Assembly: GCA_021641325.1 (NCBI GenBank) | Contig: JAJXPD010000085.1 | Coordinates: 1 to 9,123 of the forward strand | Reading direction: 5' to 3' | Source: Opitutales bacterium | GTDB lineage: Bacteria > Verrucomicrobiota > Verrucomicrobiia > Opitutales > Intestinicryptomonadaceae | Length of the DNA: 9,123 bases | Part shown: positions 1 to 7,790 of the stretch, in pieces | Position numbering within the stretch: the stretch's first letter is position 1 | How the letters are laid out: every line of letters begins with the position of its first letter | Made by a program: the position numbers and the translations under genes | Notes under the pieces: model-generated | What the model was told of the DNA's origin: nothing | Seen by the model: only the letters and a program-made list of their open reading frames with translations | The model's database searches: none

Positions 1-1144
1 CATCTATATATGTAAATTTGCGGTCGCGCTGATTGCCGCCGCAACGGCATTCGCATCGGGGTGCAAGAAAAACGTAGCGGCGTCGGCGGGGGCTGCGCGT
101 CCCGCGCCTGCGGTTCAGGTAGCAAAGCCCCTGCACAAGTCGGTCGAATTTTGGGACGACTACACCGCGCGTCTCGAAGCCCTTGCGTACGTCGAACTGC
201 GCGCGCGCGTCGGCGGCTATCTTCAAAAAGTCGCCTTCAAGGAGGGCGAATTCGTCAAGGAGGGCGATCTTCTTTTCGTGATTGACCCGCGCCCCTACGA
301 GGCGGCTCTTGCTTCGGCAAAGGCGCAGGTGAAGGAAGTCGAGGCGCGTCTTACGCTCGCAAAAAGCAACACCGACCGCGCGAAGGAGCTTTTCGCCGCA
401 AAGGCGATTTCGAAGGAGACTTTCGAAACCCGCACAAGCGAGCTGCTTTCCGCCGAAGCCGCGCTTCTCGACGCGCGGGCGCGTCTGCGCGACGCCGAGC
501 TGAACCTCGAATTTACGCATATCCGCGCCCCCATTTCGGGCAAGGTGGGCGAGGCGATGGTAGACGCCGGCAACCTTGTTTCGGCGAACTCCACGCTCCT
601 TACGACAATCGTAAAATGCGACGTCATTCAGGCGTATTTCGAAGTCAGCGAGCGCGACAATATCCGCTACAAGAACACGGGGCTTTTCAAGCAGATTGAC
701 TCCGTTAAAAAGACCGGCCCCAAAACGAAAATCGTGCTGCTCGACGGCAAGACGACCCGCGACGGACAGCTTACATACTTCGACAACAAAATCGGAACGG
801 AGACTTCGAGCCTTACAATGCGCGCCGACTTCGACAATTCCGACTACCTGCTTTCCCCCGGAATGTTCGCGAAAATCAGCGTTCTCGCCGAAAAGGCGCA
901 CCCCGTGGTGCTCGTGCCCGAAGACATCATCGGCACGGACCTCGTGAACCGCTATGTCGTAGTCGTCGACAAAAACAACGTTGCGCAGTACCGCCCCGTG
1001 AAGGTCGGCAGGCTTCTCGGCAAGTACCGCGTGATTGACGAAGGCCTTTCGCCCGACGACAGGGTTGTCGCCGTTGGGCTGCAGCGCGCCGCCCCCGGAA
1101 CGAAAGTCGCGCCCGCCGAAATCAAGTTCGAAGAGGGCAAATAA
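1..1144 (+). CDS. RND efflux periplasmic adaptor subunit (membrane fusion protein), 5' end cut by the window
   Basis: This is the periplasmic adaptor of a tripartite RND efflux pump, linking the inner-membrane transporter to the outer-membrane channel. The frame is open from base 2 to TAA at 1142-1144, giving 380 visible residues; codon 1 lies just outside. The N-terminus is a hydrophobic signal segment ending in a lipobox (A-S-G-C, Cys codon 62-64), so a lipoprotein is predicted. Next come the first lipoyl half (VELRARVGGYLQKVAFKEG), a long Ala/Glu/Arg-rich helical hairpin (about bases 290-510), the second lipoyl half (THIRAPISGKVGEAMVDAG), a beta-barrel domain and a membrane-proximal domain (VLVPEDIIG to the end). 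This is the AcrA/MexA family order. A GTG at 278 could be taken as a start, but it would remove the signal peptide and first lipoyl half, so it is not the true start. The gene is followed after 15 nt by the transporter. Substrate is unknown. Confidence 0.93.
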   Translation, partial: IYICKFAVALIAAATAFASGCKKNVAASAGAARPAPAVQVAKPLHKSVEFWDDYTARLEALAYVELRARVGGYLQKVAFKEGEFVKEGDLLFVIDPRPYEAALASAKAQVKEVEARLTLAKSNTDRAKELFAAKAISKETFETRTSELLSAEAALLDARARLRDAELNLEFTHIRAPISGKVGEAMVDAGNLVSANSTLLTTIVKCDVIQAYFEVSERDNIRYKNTGLFKQIDSVKKTGPKTKIVLLDGKTTRDGQLTYFDNKIGTETSSLTMRADFDNSDYLLSPGMFAKISVLAEKAHPVVLVPEDIIGTDLVNRYVVVVDKNNVAQYRPVKVGRLLGKYRVIDEGLSPDDRVVAVGLQRAAPGTKVAPAEIKFEEGK

Positions 1145-1159
1145 AAGAGGCAAACGGAA

Positions 1160-4100
1160 ATGAAATTCTCGCACTTTTTCATAGACAGGCCGATTTTCGC
1201 GGCGGTCATTTCCATTCTCATCACCCTAATCGGGGTGGTGGGCTATTTCAGGCTTCCCGTTACCCAGTACCCCGACGTTGTTCCGCCGCAGGTCTCGGTT
1301 TCGACAAGCTACCCCGGGGCGGCGCCCGAAATCATCCTGGATACGGCCGTCGCGCCGCTCGAACAGGAAATCAACGGCGTCGAAAAAATGATGTACATGT
1401 CGAGCCGGTGCAACGCCGACGGTTCGGTTTCCATCACCGTTACATTCGAACTCGGCACGAACATCGACATCGCGCAGGTTCAGGTTCAGAACCGCGTGTC
1501 GATGGCGACTCCCCGACTCCCCGACGACGTGCGCAACATCGGCGTTGTCGTAAAGAAGAGGTCGCCCGACATGCTCGTTGTCTGCAACCTCTATTCGCCC
1601 GACGGCAGCCGCGACAAACTGTACCTCACCAACTACGCAATCACGCAGATGGTCGACAGGCTATCGCGCATATACGGCGTCAGCGACGTCAACATTTTCG
1701 GCAAGCGCGAATACAGCATGCGCGTGTGGCTCAACACCGACAGGCTTGCGCACTTCAACATGAACGCCTCGCAGGTAGTGTCGGCTTTGCGCGAGCAGAA
1801 CAAGCAGGTTGCGGCGGGCAAGCTCAACCAGCCGCCGCTCGCCAACCCGAACGTCGCGCACGAGCTTATCATCAACACGCAGGGGCGTTTGGCGACTCCC
1901 GAAGAGTTCGAAAACATCATCATTAAATACACGCCCGACGGCAAAACCGTGCTTCTCAAAGACGTGGCGACAATCGAACTCGGCGCGTACACTTACAGCG
2001 ACGAATCCTCCATGAACGGCATGCCTTGCGTGGGCATGGGCATCTACCAGCTCCCCGGAACGAACGGCATCAATACCGTAAACAACATCTACAAGGCGCT
2101 CGACGAAATGCGCAAAGAGTTCCCCGTTGGCGTGGACTACAAGGTGACGCTCGACAACACGGAATACATCCGCGCGTCGGTCTCGGCCGTGTACCACACG
2201 ATTTTAGAGGCGATTCTGCTCGTCGTTTTTGTGATGATGCTGTTCCTGCAAAACTGGCGCGCGTCGGTGATTCCGCTTTTCGCGATTCCCGTTTCGCTCG
2301 TGGGAACGTTCTTCTTCATGTACCTGTTCGGGTTCTCGATTAACAACCTTTCGCTGTTCGGCTTGGTGCTTGCAATCGGCATCGTCGTTGACGACGCAAT
2401 CGTCGTCGTCGAAAACGTGGAACGCAACATGCGCGACGGTCTCGACGCGAAGGAGGCTACGAAAAAGGCGATGACGCAGGTGCAGGGCGCTCTGATTGCA
2501 ATCGTGCTCGTGCTTTCGAGCGTGTTCGTCCCGACGGCGTTCATCGAGGGCATTTCGGGGCAGTTCTACCGCCAGTTCGCGCTGACAATCGCGGTTTCGA
2601 CAATTCTTTCGGGCATTGTTTCGCTTACGCTTTCGCCCGCGCTCTGCGCAATCATGCTAAAACACACAGACAAGCCCGACTGGTTTACGCGCATCTGGAA
2701 CGCGCTCTTCGGCTGGTTTTTCAGGGGCTTCAACGCGGGCTTCGAGTGGGTCGCCGACAGGTACGGCGCGTTCGTTGCGCGGATTGTCCGCATGTCGGCG
2801 CTGTTCCTCATTCTCTACGCGGGGCTGCTGGGGGCTACGGCCTACCTTTTCCAAAACACTCCGAGGGGCTTCATTCCCAAGCAGGACACGGGCTACATCT
2901 TCATCACCGCGCAGCTGCCCGACGGCGTTTCGCTTGCGCATACGGAGGCTACGCTTTCCAAAATACAGTCGCTACTCCAAAAGGTCGACGGTATCCAAGA
3001 CTTCATGTGCGTGGCGGGCTTGAACGGCGCGAGCTTCTCGAAGTCGTCGAACGCGGGCGCGATTTTCGTAAAGCTCGCCCCGAAGGATTCGCGCATAAAG
3101 CAGGGAATCACGCTCGATAGAATTATCGGCAAGGTTTCGGGCATTTTGCAGGCGCAGGTTCCCGAAGCCTCGACGTTCGTCCTCACGCCCCCCGCAGTCA
3201 ACGGCATCGGCATGGGCGGCGACTTCAAGGCGATGGTTCAGGACAGAATGGGCTTGGGCATTTCGGCGGTCGAAAAATACACGCGCATGATTGCCGCAAA
3301 GGCGATGTCGCGCCCAGAAATTTCGCTCGCGTTCACGACATACCGCGTGTCGTCGCCGCAGCTCTATGTCGACATCGACCGCGAGCGCGCGCAGAAGCTC
3401 AACGTTCCGATTTCGTCGATTTTCAACACAATGCAGTTCAATATGGGCTCGGTGTACGTAAACGACTTCAACATTCTCAACCGCGTCTACCGCGTGATGG
3501 CGCAGGCGCAGGGCGCGCAGCGCACCGACATCACCGACATCTACAACATGAAAGTGCCGAACGTCCGCGGCGTCAACGTGCCGCTCGGCTCGGTCGCGAC
3601 GGTGTCGCGCACAATAGGGCCGGACAGCGTGGGACGCTACAACCTGTATCCGTCCGCCGAAGTCATGGGCAACGTCGCTCCGGGGTACAGTACGGGGCAG
3701 GCTATGGCGGCAATAGAGCAGGTCGCCGCCGACGTGCTCCCTGCGGGCATGGGCATCGACTGGACCGACTTGGCGTTTCAGGAAAAGCGCGTGGGCAACA
3801 CGGCAATCGTGATATTCGGCATATGCGTGCTCTTCGTGTTCCTGCTGCTTTCGGCGCTGTACGAAAGCTGGACTCTGCCGCTTGCGGTTATCCTCGTAGT
3901 CCCGCTGGTGTTGCTGTTCGCGATAGGCGGCGTAGACTTGCGCGGCATGGACAACAACATCATGACGCAAATCGGCTTTGTCGTTTTGATAGGTTTGGCT
4001 TGCAAAAACGCCATACTTATTGTCGAATTCGCAAAACAAAGACAGGAAAAGGGGGAAGATGTTGTCTACGCGGTCAAAATGGCTTCGCGCAACAGACTGC

Positions 4101-4300
4101 GCCCCATTCTAATGACATCGTTCGCGTTCATTCTGGGCGTCGTGCCGCTCGCGTTCTCGGAGGGTTCGGGTTCGGAACTCCGTCAGGCTCTGGGTACGTC
4201 GGTGTTCTTCGGAATGCTGGGCGTCACGATTCTCGGACTGATGTTTACCCCGATTTTCTTCTATGTAATACGCAGAAAATACACAAACAAACAGGCGTAA
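1160..4300 (+). CDS. Efflux RND transporter permease, HAE1 (AcrB/MexB-like) family
   Basis: This is the inner-membrane proton-driven drug/hydrophobe exporter of the tripartite pump, expected to be a homotrimer. At 1046 aa it is the usual full length (AcrB is 1049). It starts MKFSHFFIDRPIFA, the canonical TM1 entry of the family. TM1 is at about residues 8-28, the first large periplasmic loop runs to about 340, TM2 starts near 346, the second periplasmic loop contains FIPKQDTGY (571 onward), and TM8 starts near 881. The proton-relay residues are present: the Asp pair D411-D412 in TM4 (IGIVVDDAIVVVENVE), K949 in TM10 (CKNAILIVEFAK), and R979 and T986 in RLRPILMTSFAF, matching AcrB D407/D408, K940, R971 and T978. 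The ATG is supported by AAAGAGG at 1144-1150, 9 nt upstream. The gene lies 15 nt after the adaptor and 4 nt before the outer-membrane factor. It looks intact; substrate range cannot be inferred. Confidence 0.97.
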   Translation: MKFSHFFIDRPIFAAVISILITLIGVVGYFRLPVTQYPDVVPPQVSVSTSYPGAAPEIILDTAVAPLEQEINGVEKMMYMSSRCNADGSVSITVTFELGTNIDIAQVQVQNRVSMATPRLPDDVRNIGVVVKKRSPDMLVVCNLYSPDGSRDKLYLTNYAITQMVDRLSRIYGVSDVNIFGKREYSMRVWLNTDRLAHFNMNASQVVSALREQNKQVAAGKLNQPPLANPNVAHELIINTQGRLATPEEFENIIIKYTPDGKTVLLKDVATIELGAYTYSDESSMNGMPCVGMGIYQLPGTNGINTVNNIYKALDEMRKEFPVGVDYKVTLDNTEYIRASVSAVYHTILEAILLVVFVMMLFLQNWRASVIPLFAIPVSLVGTFFFMYLFGFSINNLSLFGLVLAIGIVVDDAIVVVENVERNMRDGLDAKEATKKAMTQVQGALIAIVLVLSSVFVPTAFIEGISGQFYRQFALTIAVSTILSGIVSLTLSPALCAIMLKHTDKPDWFTRIWNALFGWFFRGFNAGFEWVADRYGAFVARIVRMSALFLILYAGLLGATAYLFQNTPRGFIPKQDTGYIFITAQLPDGVSLAHTEATLSKIQSLLQKVDGIQDFMCVAGLNGASFSKSSNAGAIFVKLAPKDSRIKQGITLDRIIGKVSGILQAQVPEASTFVLTPPAVNGIGMGGDFKAMVQDRMGLGISAVEKYTRMIAAKAMSRPEISLAFTTYRVSSPQLYVDIDRERAQKLNVPISSIFNTMQFNMGSVYVNDFNILNRVYRVMAQAQGAQRTDITDIYNMKVPNVRGVNVPLGSVATVSRTIGPDSVGRYNLYPSAEVMGNVAPGYSTGQAMAAIEQVAADVLPAGMGIDWTDLAFQEKRVGNTAIVIFGICVLFVFLLLSALYESWTLPLAVILVVPLVLLFAIGGVDLRGMDNNIMTQIGFVVLIGLACKNAILIVEFAKQRQEKGEDVVYAVKMASRNRLRPILMTSFAFILGVVPLAFSEGSGSELRQALGTSVFFGMLGVTILGLMFTPIFFYVIRRKYTNKQA

Positions 4301-4304
4301 AAAA

Positions 4305-5813
4305 ATGAAAAAACACTTGAATACTTTGATTGCAGGGGCGGCGGCTCTCGCGCTCGCGGGCTGCATGGTCGGTCCCGACTACGTCCCGCCGACCGCCGAA
4401 ATCGCGAAGCAGGACCTCTCCGAAGAGCACTTCTTCCGCGACGACGGGCTTTGGAAAGAGGCGGCTCCCGCCGAATCGCTCCCCAAGGGCGACTGGTGGA
4501 AAATCTTTAACGACCCCGTTCTGAACTCGCTCCTCGAACAGTGCAAAAAGAACAATCCGTCACTGTCGGCGGCGTTCTACCGCGTGGAGCAGGCGCGTCA
4601 AAACGCCCGTATGGACGAGGCGCAGCTGTACCCGCAGATGAACGGCAACGCGTCGTTCATGCGCACGGCGACCTCCAAGAACCTCACCCAAGCCTACTCT
4701 CGCTACGACAAGTGGACGACGGGGCTTGGCATGACGTGGGACTTGGACTTGTTCGGGCGCGTCATGAGCATTATCGAATCGGACGTCGCCACCGCCCAGG
4801 CGACCCTCGACGCCTACAACAGCCTCATGCTTTCCATGCAGGCGCAGGTTGCGAAATCGTATTTTTCAATCCGCCAGTACTACTCGGAAGTGGAGCTGCT
4901 CGAACGCACTCTCGAAGTCCGCAAAGAGCAGACGAAGCTCATTTCCGACAGGGTAAAGCTCGACTTCGCAAGCGACCTCGACTTGCAGCGCGCAATAGAG
5001 CAGGAGGCGGAAGCCGCCGCCCAGCTTTCGTCGGTGCGCTCGAATATCGCAAAAGCCCGAAACAACATCGCAATACTCGTGGGCACAACGCCCTCGAAGC
5101 TCGTTCTCGACGACGCGCCCCTCGGCGACGTCCTGCCGAAGCTTCCCGCCGCAGTGCCCTCGCAGCTGCTCGAACGCCGTCCCGACATCGCCGCCGCAGA
5201 GCGCGAAGTCTACGCGGCGAACGCGAGAATCGGCGCGGCGCAGGCGGCGTTCTTCCCGACCGTCTCGATTTCCGCAAATACCGAGCTTTCGGCGAACAAA
5301 ATAGACAAACTGCTTAATTCGAGCAGCTTTGCGTGGGGCGTAAGCCCGCAAATCTATATCCCGATTTTTCAGGCGGGACGCATTTACGCGCAGAAGCAGG
5401 TTGCCCTCGCCGCGCACAAGGAGACGCTCGAAAACTACAAGGCGAAGGTCTTGTCGGCAATCGGCGAGGTCGAAAACGCGATGTCGTCGATAAACAATCT
5501 TCGCGACGAATACGCGAAACGCTCCGCCGTCACCGACGCCTCCAAAAAGGTCTACGAACTTACCCGCAAACAGTACGACTTGGGCTTTGTTGACTACTTC
5601 TCGGTCAGCGACGCTTCGAGGCTTGCTCTTGCCAACGAACGCACGCAAATCAGCCTGCGCGGCGACAGATTCAAGGCGTGCGTAGACTTCATCGCGGCAA
5701 TCGGCGGCGGCTGGGAGCTTCCCAAAGACGACGACGATTCCGCCCTCCGCAACGACATCAAGCCCGACTTCTACGAACGCGCTTCGGACTACGCGCCCGA
5801 AGCCGCAAAATAG
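4305..5813 (+). CDS. Efflux outer-membrane factor lipoprotein (TolC/OprM/NodT family)
   Basis: This is the outer-membrane channel of the efflux system; such proteins form a trimeric beta-barrel with a long alpha-helical periplasmic tunnel. It has 502 aa, within the usual size of OprM-like lipoproteins. The N-terminus has a Lys-containing n-region, an Ala/Leu-rich core and lipobox L-A-G-C with Cys20, followed by MVGPDYVPP, a typical OprM-like start. Two homologous efflux repeats are visible. The first is around residues 60-260 (DWWKIFNDPVLNSLL, then AAFYRVEQARQNARMDEAQLYPQ). The second begins at about residue 286 (LLERRPDIAAAEREVYAANARIGAAQAAFFP) and runs to KQYDLGFVDYFSVSDA. The start lies only 4 nt after the transporter stop. 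It has a weak AGG at 4293-4295 as its only Shine-Dalgarno candidate, so coupling to translation of the pump gene is likely. TAG is at 5811-5813, followed by the terminator region. Confidence 0.95.
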   Translation: MKKHLNTLIAGAAALALAGCMVGPDYVPPTAEIAKQDLSEEHFFRDDGLWKEAAPAESLPKGDWWKIFNDPVLNSLLEQCKKNNPSLSAAFYRVEQARQNARMDEAQLYPQMNGNASFMRTATSKNLTQAYSRYDKWTTGLGMTWDLDLFGRVMSIIESDVATAQATLDAYNSLMLSMQAQVAKSYFSIRQYYSEVELLERTLEVRKEQTKLISDRVKLDFASDLDLQRAIEQEAEAAAQLSSVRSNIAKARNNIAILVGTTPSKLVLDDAPLGDVLPKLPAAVPSQLLERRPDIAAAEREVYAANARIGAAQAAFFPTVSISANTELSANKIDKLLNSSSFAWGVSPQIYIPIFQAGRIYAQKQVALAAHKETLENYKAKVLSAIGEVENAMSSINNLRDEYAKRSAVTDASKKVYELTRKQYDLGFVDYFSVSDASRLALANERTQISLRGDRFKACVDFIAAIGGGWELPKDDDDSALRNDIKPDFYERASDYAPEAAK

Positions 5814-5824
5814 GCTCGAACTGT

Positions 5825-5875
5825 CGCGCCACGCGCGGCGCGGCAGGCGGGAGGCGACGCTTCCGCGCTTGCCGC
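5825..5875. other. Two overlapping GC-rich hairpins in the convergent intergenic gap
   Basis: Two inverted repeats can be read directly. The first is CGCGCC (5825-5830) with GGCGCG (5837-5842), a perfect 6-bp stem with a 6-nt loop. The second is larger. Bases 5840-5849 pair with 5866-5875 (10 bp, one G-T wobble), and after a bulged G5865, GGAGG (5850-5854) pairs with CTTCC (5860-5864), closing the loop CGACG. The two share bases 5840-5842, so they compete. Neither is followed by a T-run on its own 3' side on the plus strand. They are therefore not themselves standard terminators; they may stabilise the 3' end of the efflux mRNA or assist the adjacent terminator. Function is inferred. Confidence 0.5.
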
Positions 5876-5915
5876 AAAAAAACGCCGAATCCCGCAAAGG
5901 GGCTCGGCGTTTTTT
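5876..5915. terminator. Bidirectional intrinsic terminator between convergent operons
   Basis: AACGCCGA (5881-5888) pairs with TCGGCGTT (5904-5911). Inside that stem, CCC (5891-5893) pairs with GGG across the loop GCAAA, with one mismatch and one G-T wobble between the two segments. A T-run (5910-5915) follows on the plus strand. An A-run (5876-5882) precedes it and reads as a T-run on the minus strand. It sits about 60 nt after the outer-membrane factor stop and about 25 nt after the sixA stop, the expected place for a terminator shared by converging transcripts. Confidence 0.88.
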
Positions 5916-5939
5916 GTTGCTTGGGCTTATTCGAAAATA

Positions 5940-6437
5940 TCAGCGAATGATTTTCGGGGAAATCAGGAAGTCCAGCGCCCAAAGCCCGTATTCGATGTCG
6001 TGCGAGGGCGGCTCTTCCATTGTGAGCGACGCCAGCGTGCACTTGTCGAATATCGCGCGTCCGCCGCGCTTTGTTCCCGCAAGCAGAATGTCGGCGAGGT
6101 TTTCGAGAAACGGGTTGTGCGAAACTATCATCAAATCCTTCCCGAAGCACGAGAGCGACGCCACAAGCCGCGCGGCCTCGTAGGGGCTGTCTTCGGGGGT
6201 GATTGAGGGCGTGGGCACAAGCTGTGCGCCCATGGCGGTGCGCTCCCTGAAAATCCGCGCGGTCTGCTCTGCGCGGACGTAGGGGCTGTGCCAAATCTGC
6301 ACGACATCGTAGAATTGCGAGGCGTCAACGGCGGCGGCGAGCTTTTCCACCTGCCCGATTCCGTGTTCGCTCAGTTCGCGCTCGGCGTCCGGCCAAGTGT
6401 CGCGGGCTTTTGCGTGCCGAAGCAGAAACAGTTTCAT
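5940..6437 (-). CDS. sixA: SixA-like phosphohistidine phosphatase (histidine phosphatase superfamily)
   Basis: This is a cytoplasmic phosphatase of the histidine phosphatase (phosphoglycerate mutase-like) superfamily, in the SixA branch, which removes phosphate from phosphohistidine proteins. It has 165 aa, close to the 161 aa of E. coli SixA. The N-terminal RHA catalytic motif is present (LLRHAKA; R7, H8 as the phospho-accepting His). A second Arg is in SPYVRAEQTA (R55) and the second catalytic His is in VSHNPFLENLAD (H107). Start ATG at 6437 is preceded by AAGGA (6443-6447) with 5-nt spacing, and this Shine-Dalgarno lies next to the hemN stop. Only 12 nt separate it from hemN, so it should be the last gene of the murJ-hemE-hemN-sixA transcript and end at the shared terminator. 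In E. coli SixA acts on phosphotransfer proteins (ArcB, and PTS-Ntr NPr); the target here is unknown. A general phosphatase of the same fold is the alternative. Confidence 0.85.
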   Translation of the reverse strand: MKLFLLRHAKARDTWPDAERELSEHGIGQVEKLAAAVDASQFYDVVQIWHSPYVRAEQTARIFRERTAMGAQLVPTPSITPEDSPYEAARLVASLSCFGKDLMIVSHNPFLENLADILLAGTKRGGRAIFDKCTLASLTMEEPPSHDIEYGLWALDFLISPKIIR

Positions 6438-6449
6438 GCGTGTCCTTTT

Positions 6450-7790
6450 TTATATCGTTTTTGAGTAGCGTTGCGCGCCCTTTGCGAGGCGTCCGTCGAA
6501 AAGCATTGCGATGTTCCGCAGGAAAAGCCTGCCGAGCGGCTCGACTTCGAAGCCGTCGGGCGACGTTTTCACAAGCCCGTCGCGCTCCATTTCCGCCAGC
6601 TTCGGAAGCGCCGATTCGAAGACTTTTTTGAAGTCCACTCCGTAGTTCCCGTAGCATACTTTCAGCGAGCACATGACGTCCATGATTATCCCGCGCCTTA
6701 TGATGTCGTCGCCGTCGAGGATTATCCCGCGCTCAATCGGCAGCTCGCCGCGCGAAAGCGCGTTTTCGTACGCCGCCATGTCCTTGAAATTCTGGCGGTA
6801 CGACGTCTTCGTTTCGGAAATCGACGTAAGCCCGACCGCGAAAGTGTCAAGCCCCGCGCGGGTTGTGTAGCCCTGAAAATTCCTGTGGAGCGTGCCGTTT
6901 TTGCGGGCGGCAATCAGGGGGTCGTCGGGCTTTGCAAAGTGGTCGAGTCCGACGTATTCGAAGCCGTTTTTCTCGAAGAAATCCTTTGCCAGCAGGAAGA
7001 TTTCGACCTTTTCTTCGGGCGCGGGAATGCGGAAATTTTCGAGCGTTTTCTGGACGGGCTTTATCCACGGAACGTGCGCGTATCCGAATAGCGCGACGCG
7101 CGTCGGGTTCAGCGAAAGCGCGTCTTCGAGCGTCTTTTCGAAAGTCTTTGCCGTTTGCAGGGGAAGCCCGTAGATGAGGTCTATGTTAAGCTCGGCGACG
7201 CCCGCGTCGCGCAGCCATTTTGCGGCGGCGGCGTTCGTATCCTGCGGCTGTATTCTGTTGACCGCCTTTTGCACTTCGGGGTTCGTGTCCTGAATGCCCA
7301 TCGAGGCGCGGTTCAGCCCGATTTTCACGAACTCGCGCACCTTGTCTTCGGTGAGCGTGCGCGGGTCGAACTCGGCGGAAAATTCGCAGTCGGCGTCAAT
7401 CGAAAAGTATTTGCGCACGAGTTCCCCGATTTTCCCGATTTGCTCGACCGACGGCAGGTTGGGCGTGCCTCCCCCGAAATGTATTTGTTTGAGGGCGCGT
7501 TTGGGAAGCCCCGCGTCGCGCCACAGTTCGAGTTCGCGGCGGAGAAGCTCTATGTAGGCGTCGATTTTCGACGGGTCGCGGCAGACGCTCGACGTGCAGC
7601 CGCAGAAGCGGCACAGCGACTCGCAGAACGGAATGTGAATGTAGAGCGACGCGGGCGAGTCCGCGCCCAACGCAAGCTGGGCGAGCCGCCGCTTGTCGGC
7701 ATCGGCCGAGAAGTGCGGCGCGGTGGGGTACGAGGTGTAGCGCGGCCCCGCGGTTTCGTATTTTGCTATGAGTTCCCTTAGATTTTTCAT
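6450..7790 (-). CDS. hemN: Oxygen-independent coproporphyrinogen III oxidase (radical SAM)
   Basis: HemN oxidatively decarboxylates two propionates of coproporphyrinogen III to vinyls, giving protoporphyrinogen IX without oxygen, using SAM and a [4Fe-4S] cluster. With ATG at 7790 the protein has 446 aa (E. coli HemN is 457). The N-terminal YETAGPRYTSYPTAPHF segment marks true HemN rather than the HemW paralogue. The cluster motif is IPFCESLCRFCGC with C56, C60, C63 and the extra C65. Y50 precedes it as in E. coli (Y56). SAM-binding GGGTP is at 106-110. E140 (FSAEFDP), GLDHFAKPDD (281-290) and FQGYTT (305-310) match known HemN active-site regions. A C-terminal HemN domain follows. The frame runs on upstream to 8003, but that part lies inside hemE and does not resemble the family. 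The start overlaps the hemE stop as ATGA, with AAGGAGC at 7799-7805 in front. Confidence 0.96.
   Translation of the reverse strand: MKNLRELIAKYETAGPRYTSYPTAPHFSADADKRRLAQLALGADSPASLYIHIPFCESLCRFCGCTSSVCRDPSKIDAYIELLRRELELWRDAGLPKRALKQIHFGGGTPNLPSVEQIGKIGELVRKYFSIDADCEFSAEFDPRTLTEDKVREFVKIGLNRASMGIQDTNPEVQKAVNRIQPQDTNAAAAKWLRDAGVAELNIDLIYGLPLQTAKTFEKTLEDALSLNPTRVALFGYAHVPWIKPVQKTLENFRIPAPEEKVEIFLLAKDFFEKNGFEYVGLDHFAKPDDPLIAARKNGTLHRNFQGYTTRAGLDTFAVGLTSISETKTSYRQNFKDMAAYENALSRGELPIERGIILDGDDIIRRGIIMDVMCSLKVCYGNYGVDFKKVFESALPKLAEMERDGLVKTSPDGFEVEPLGRLFLRNIAMLFDGRLAKGAQRYSKTI

Noticed and set aside
10..15. ATG near the left edge as a possible adaptor start
   Set aside because: It is out of frame with the adaptor and is followed directly by TAA.
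2380..2415. GTC/GAC-rich repetitive run within the transporter gene
   Set aside because: It encodes the conserved TM4 segment with the Asp pair and Val-rich helix, so protein sequence explains it.
2972..4039. Long open frame on the minus strand (355 codons) inside the RND transporter gene
   Set aside because: It is antisense to a clear AcrB-family gene. The translation is rich in Arg, His and Val with no recognisable domain, as expected from the mirror of GC-biased codons.
4866..5897. Minus-strand open frame of 343 codons opposite the outer-membrane factor gene
   Set aside because: It is antisense to an intact OprM-like gene, crosses the terminator region, and has a low-complexity Arg/Val/Ala translation without family motifs.
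6471..7781. Plus-strand open frames (for example 6471-7091 and 7155-7781) opposite hemN
   Set aside because: They are shadows of the hemN codon pattern; no domain or plausible start context was seen.
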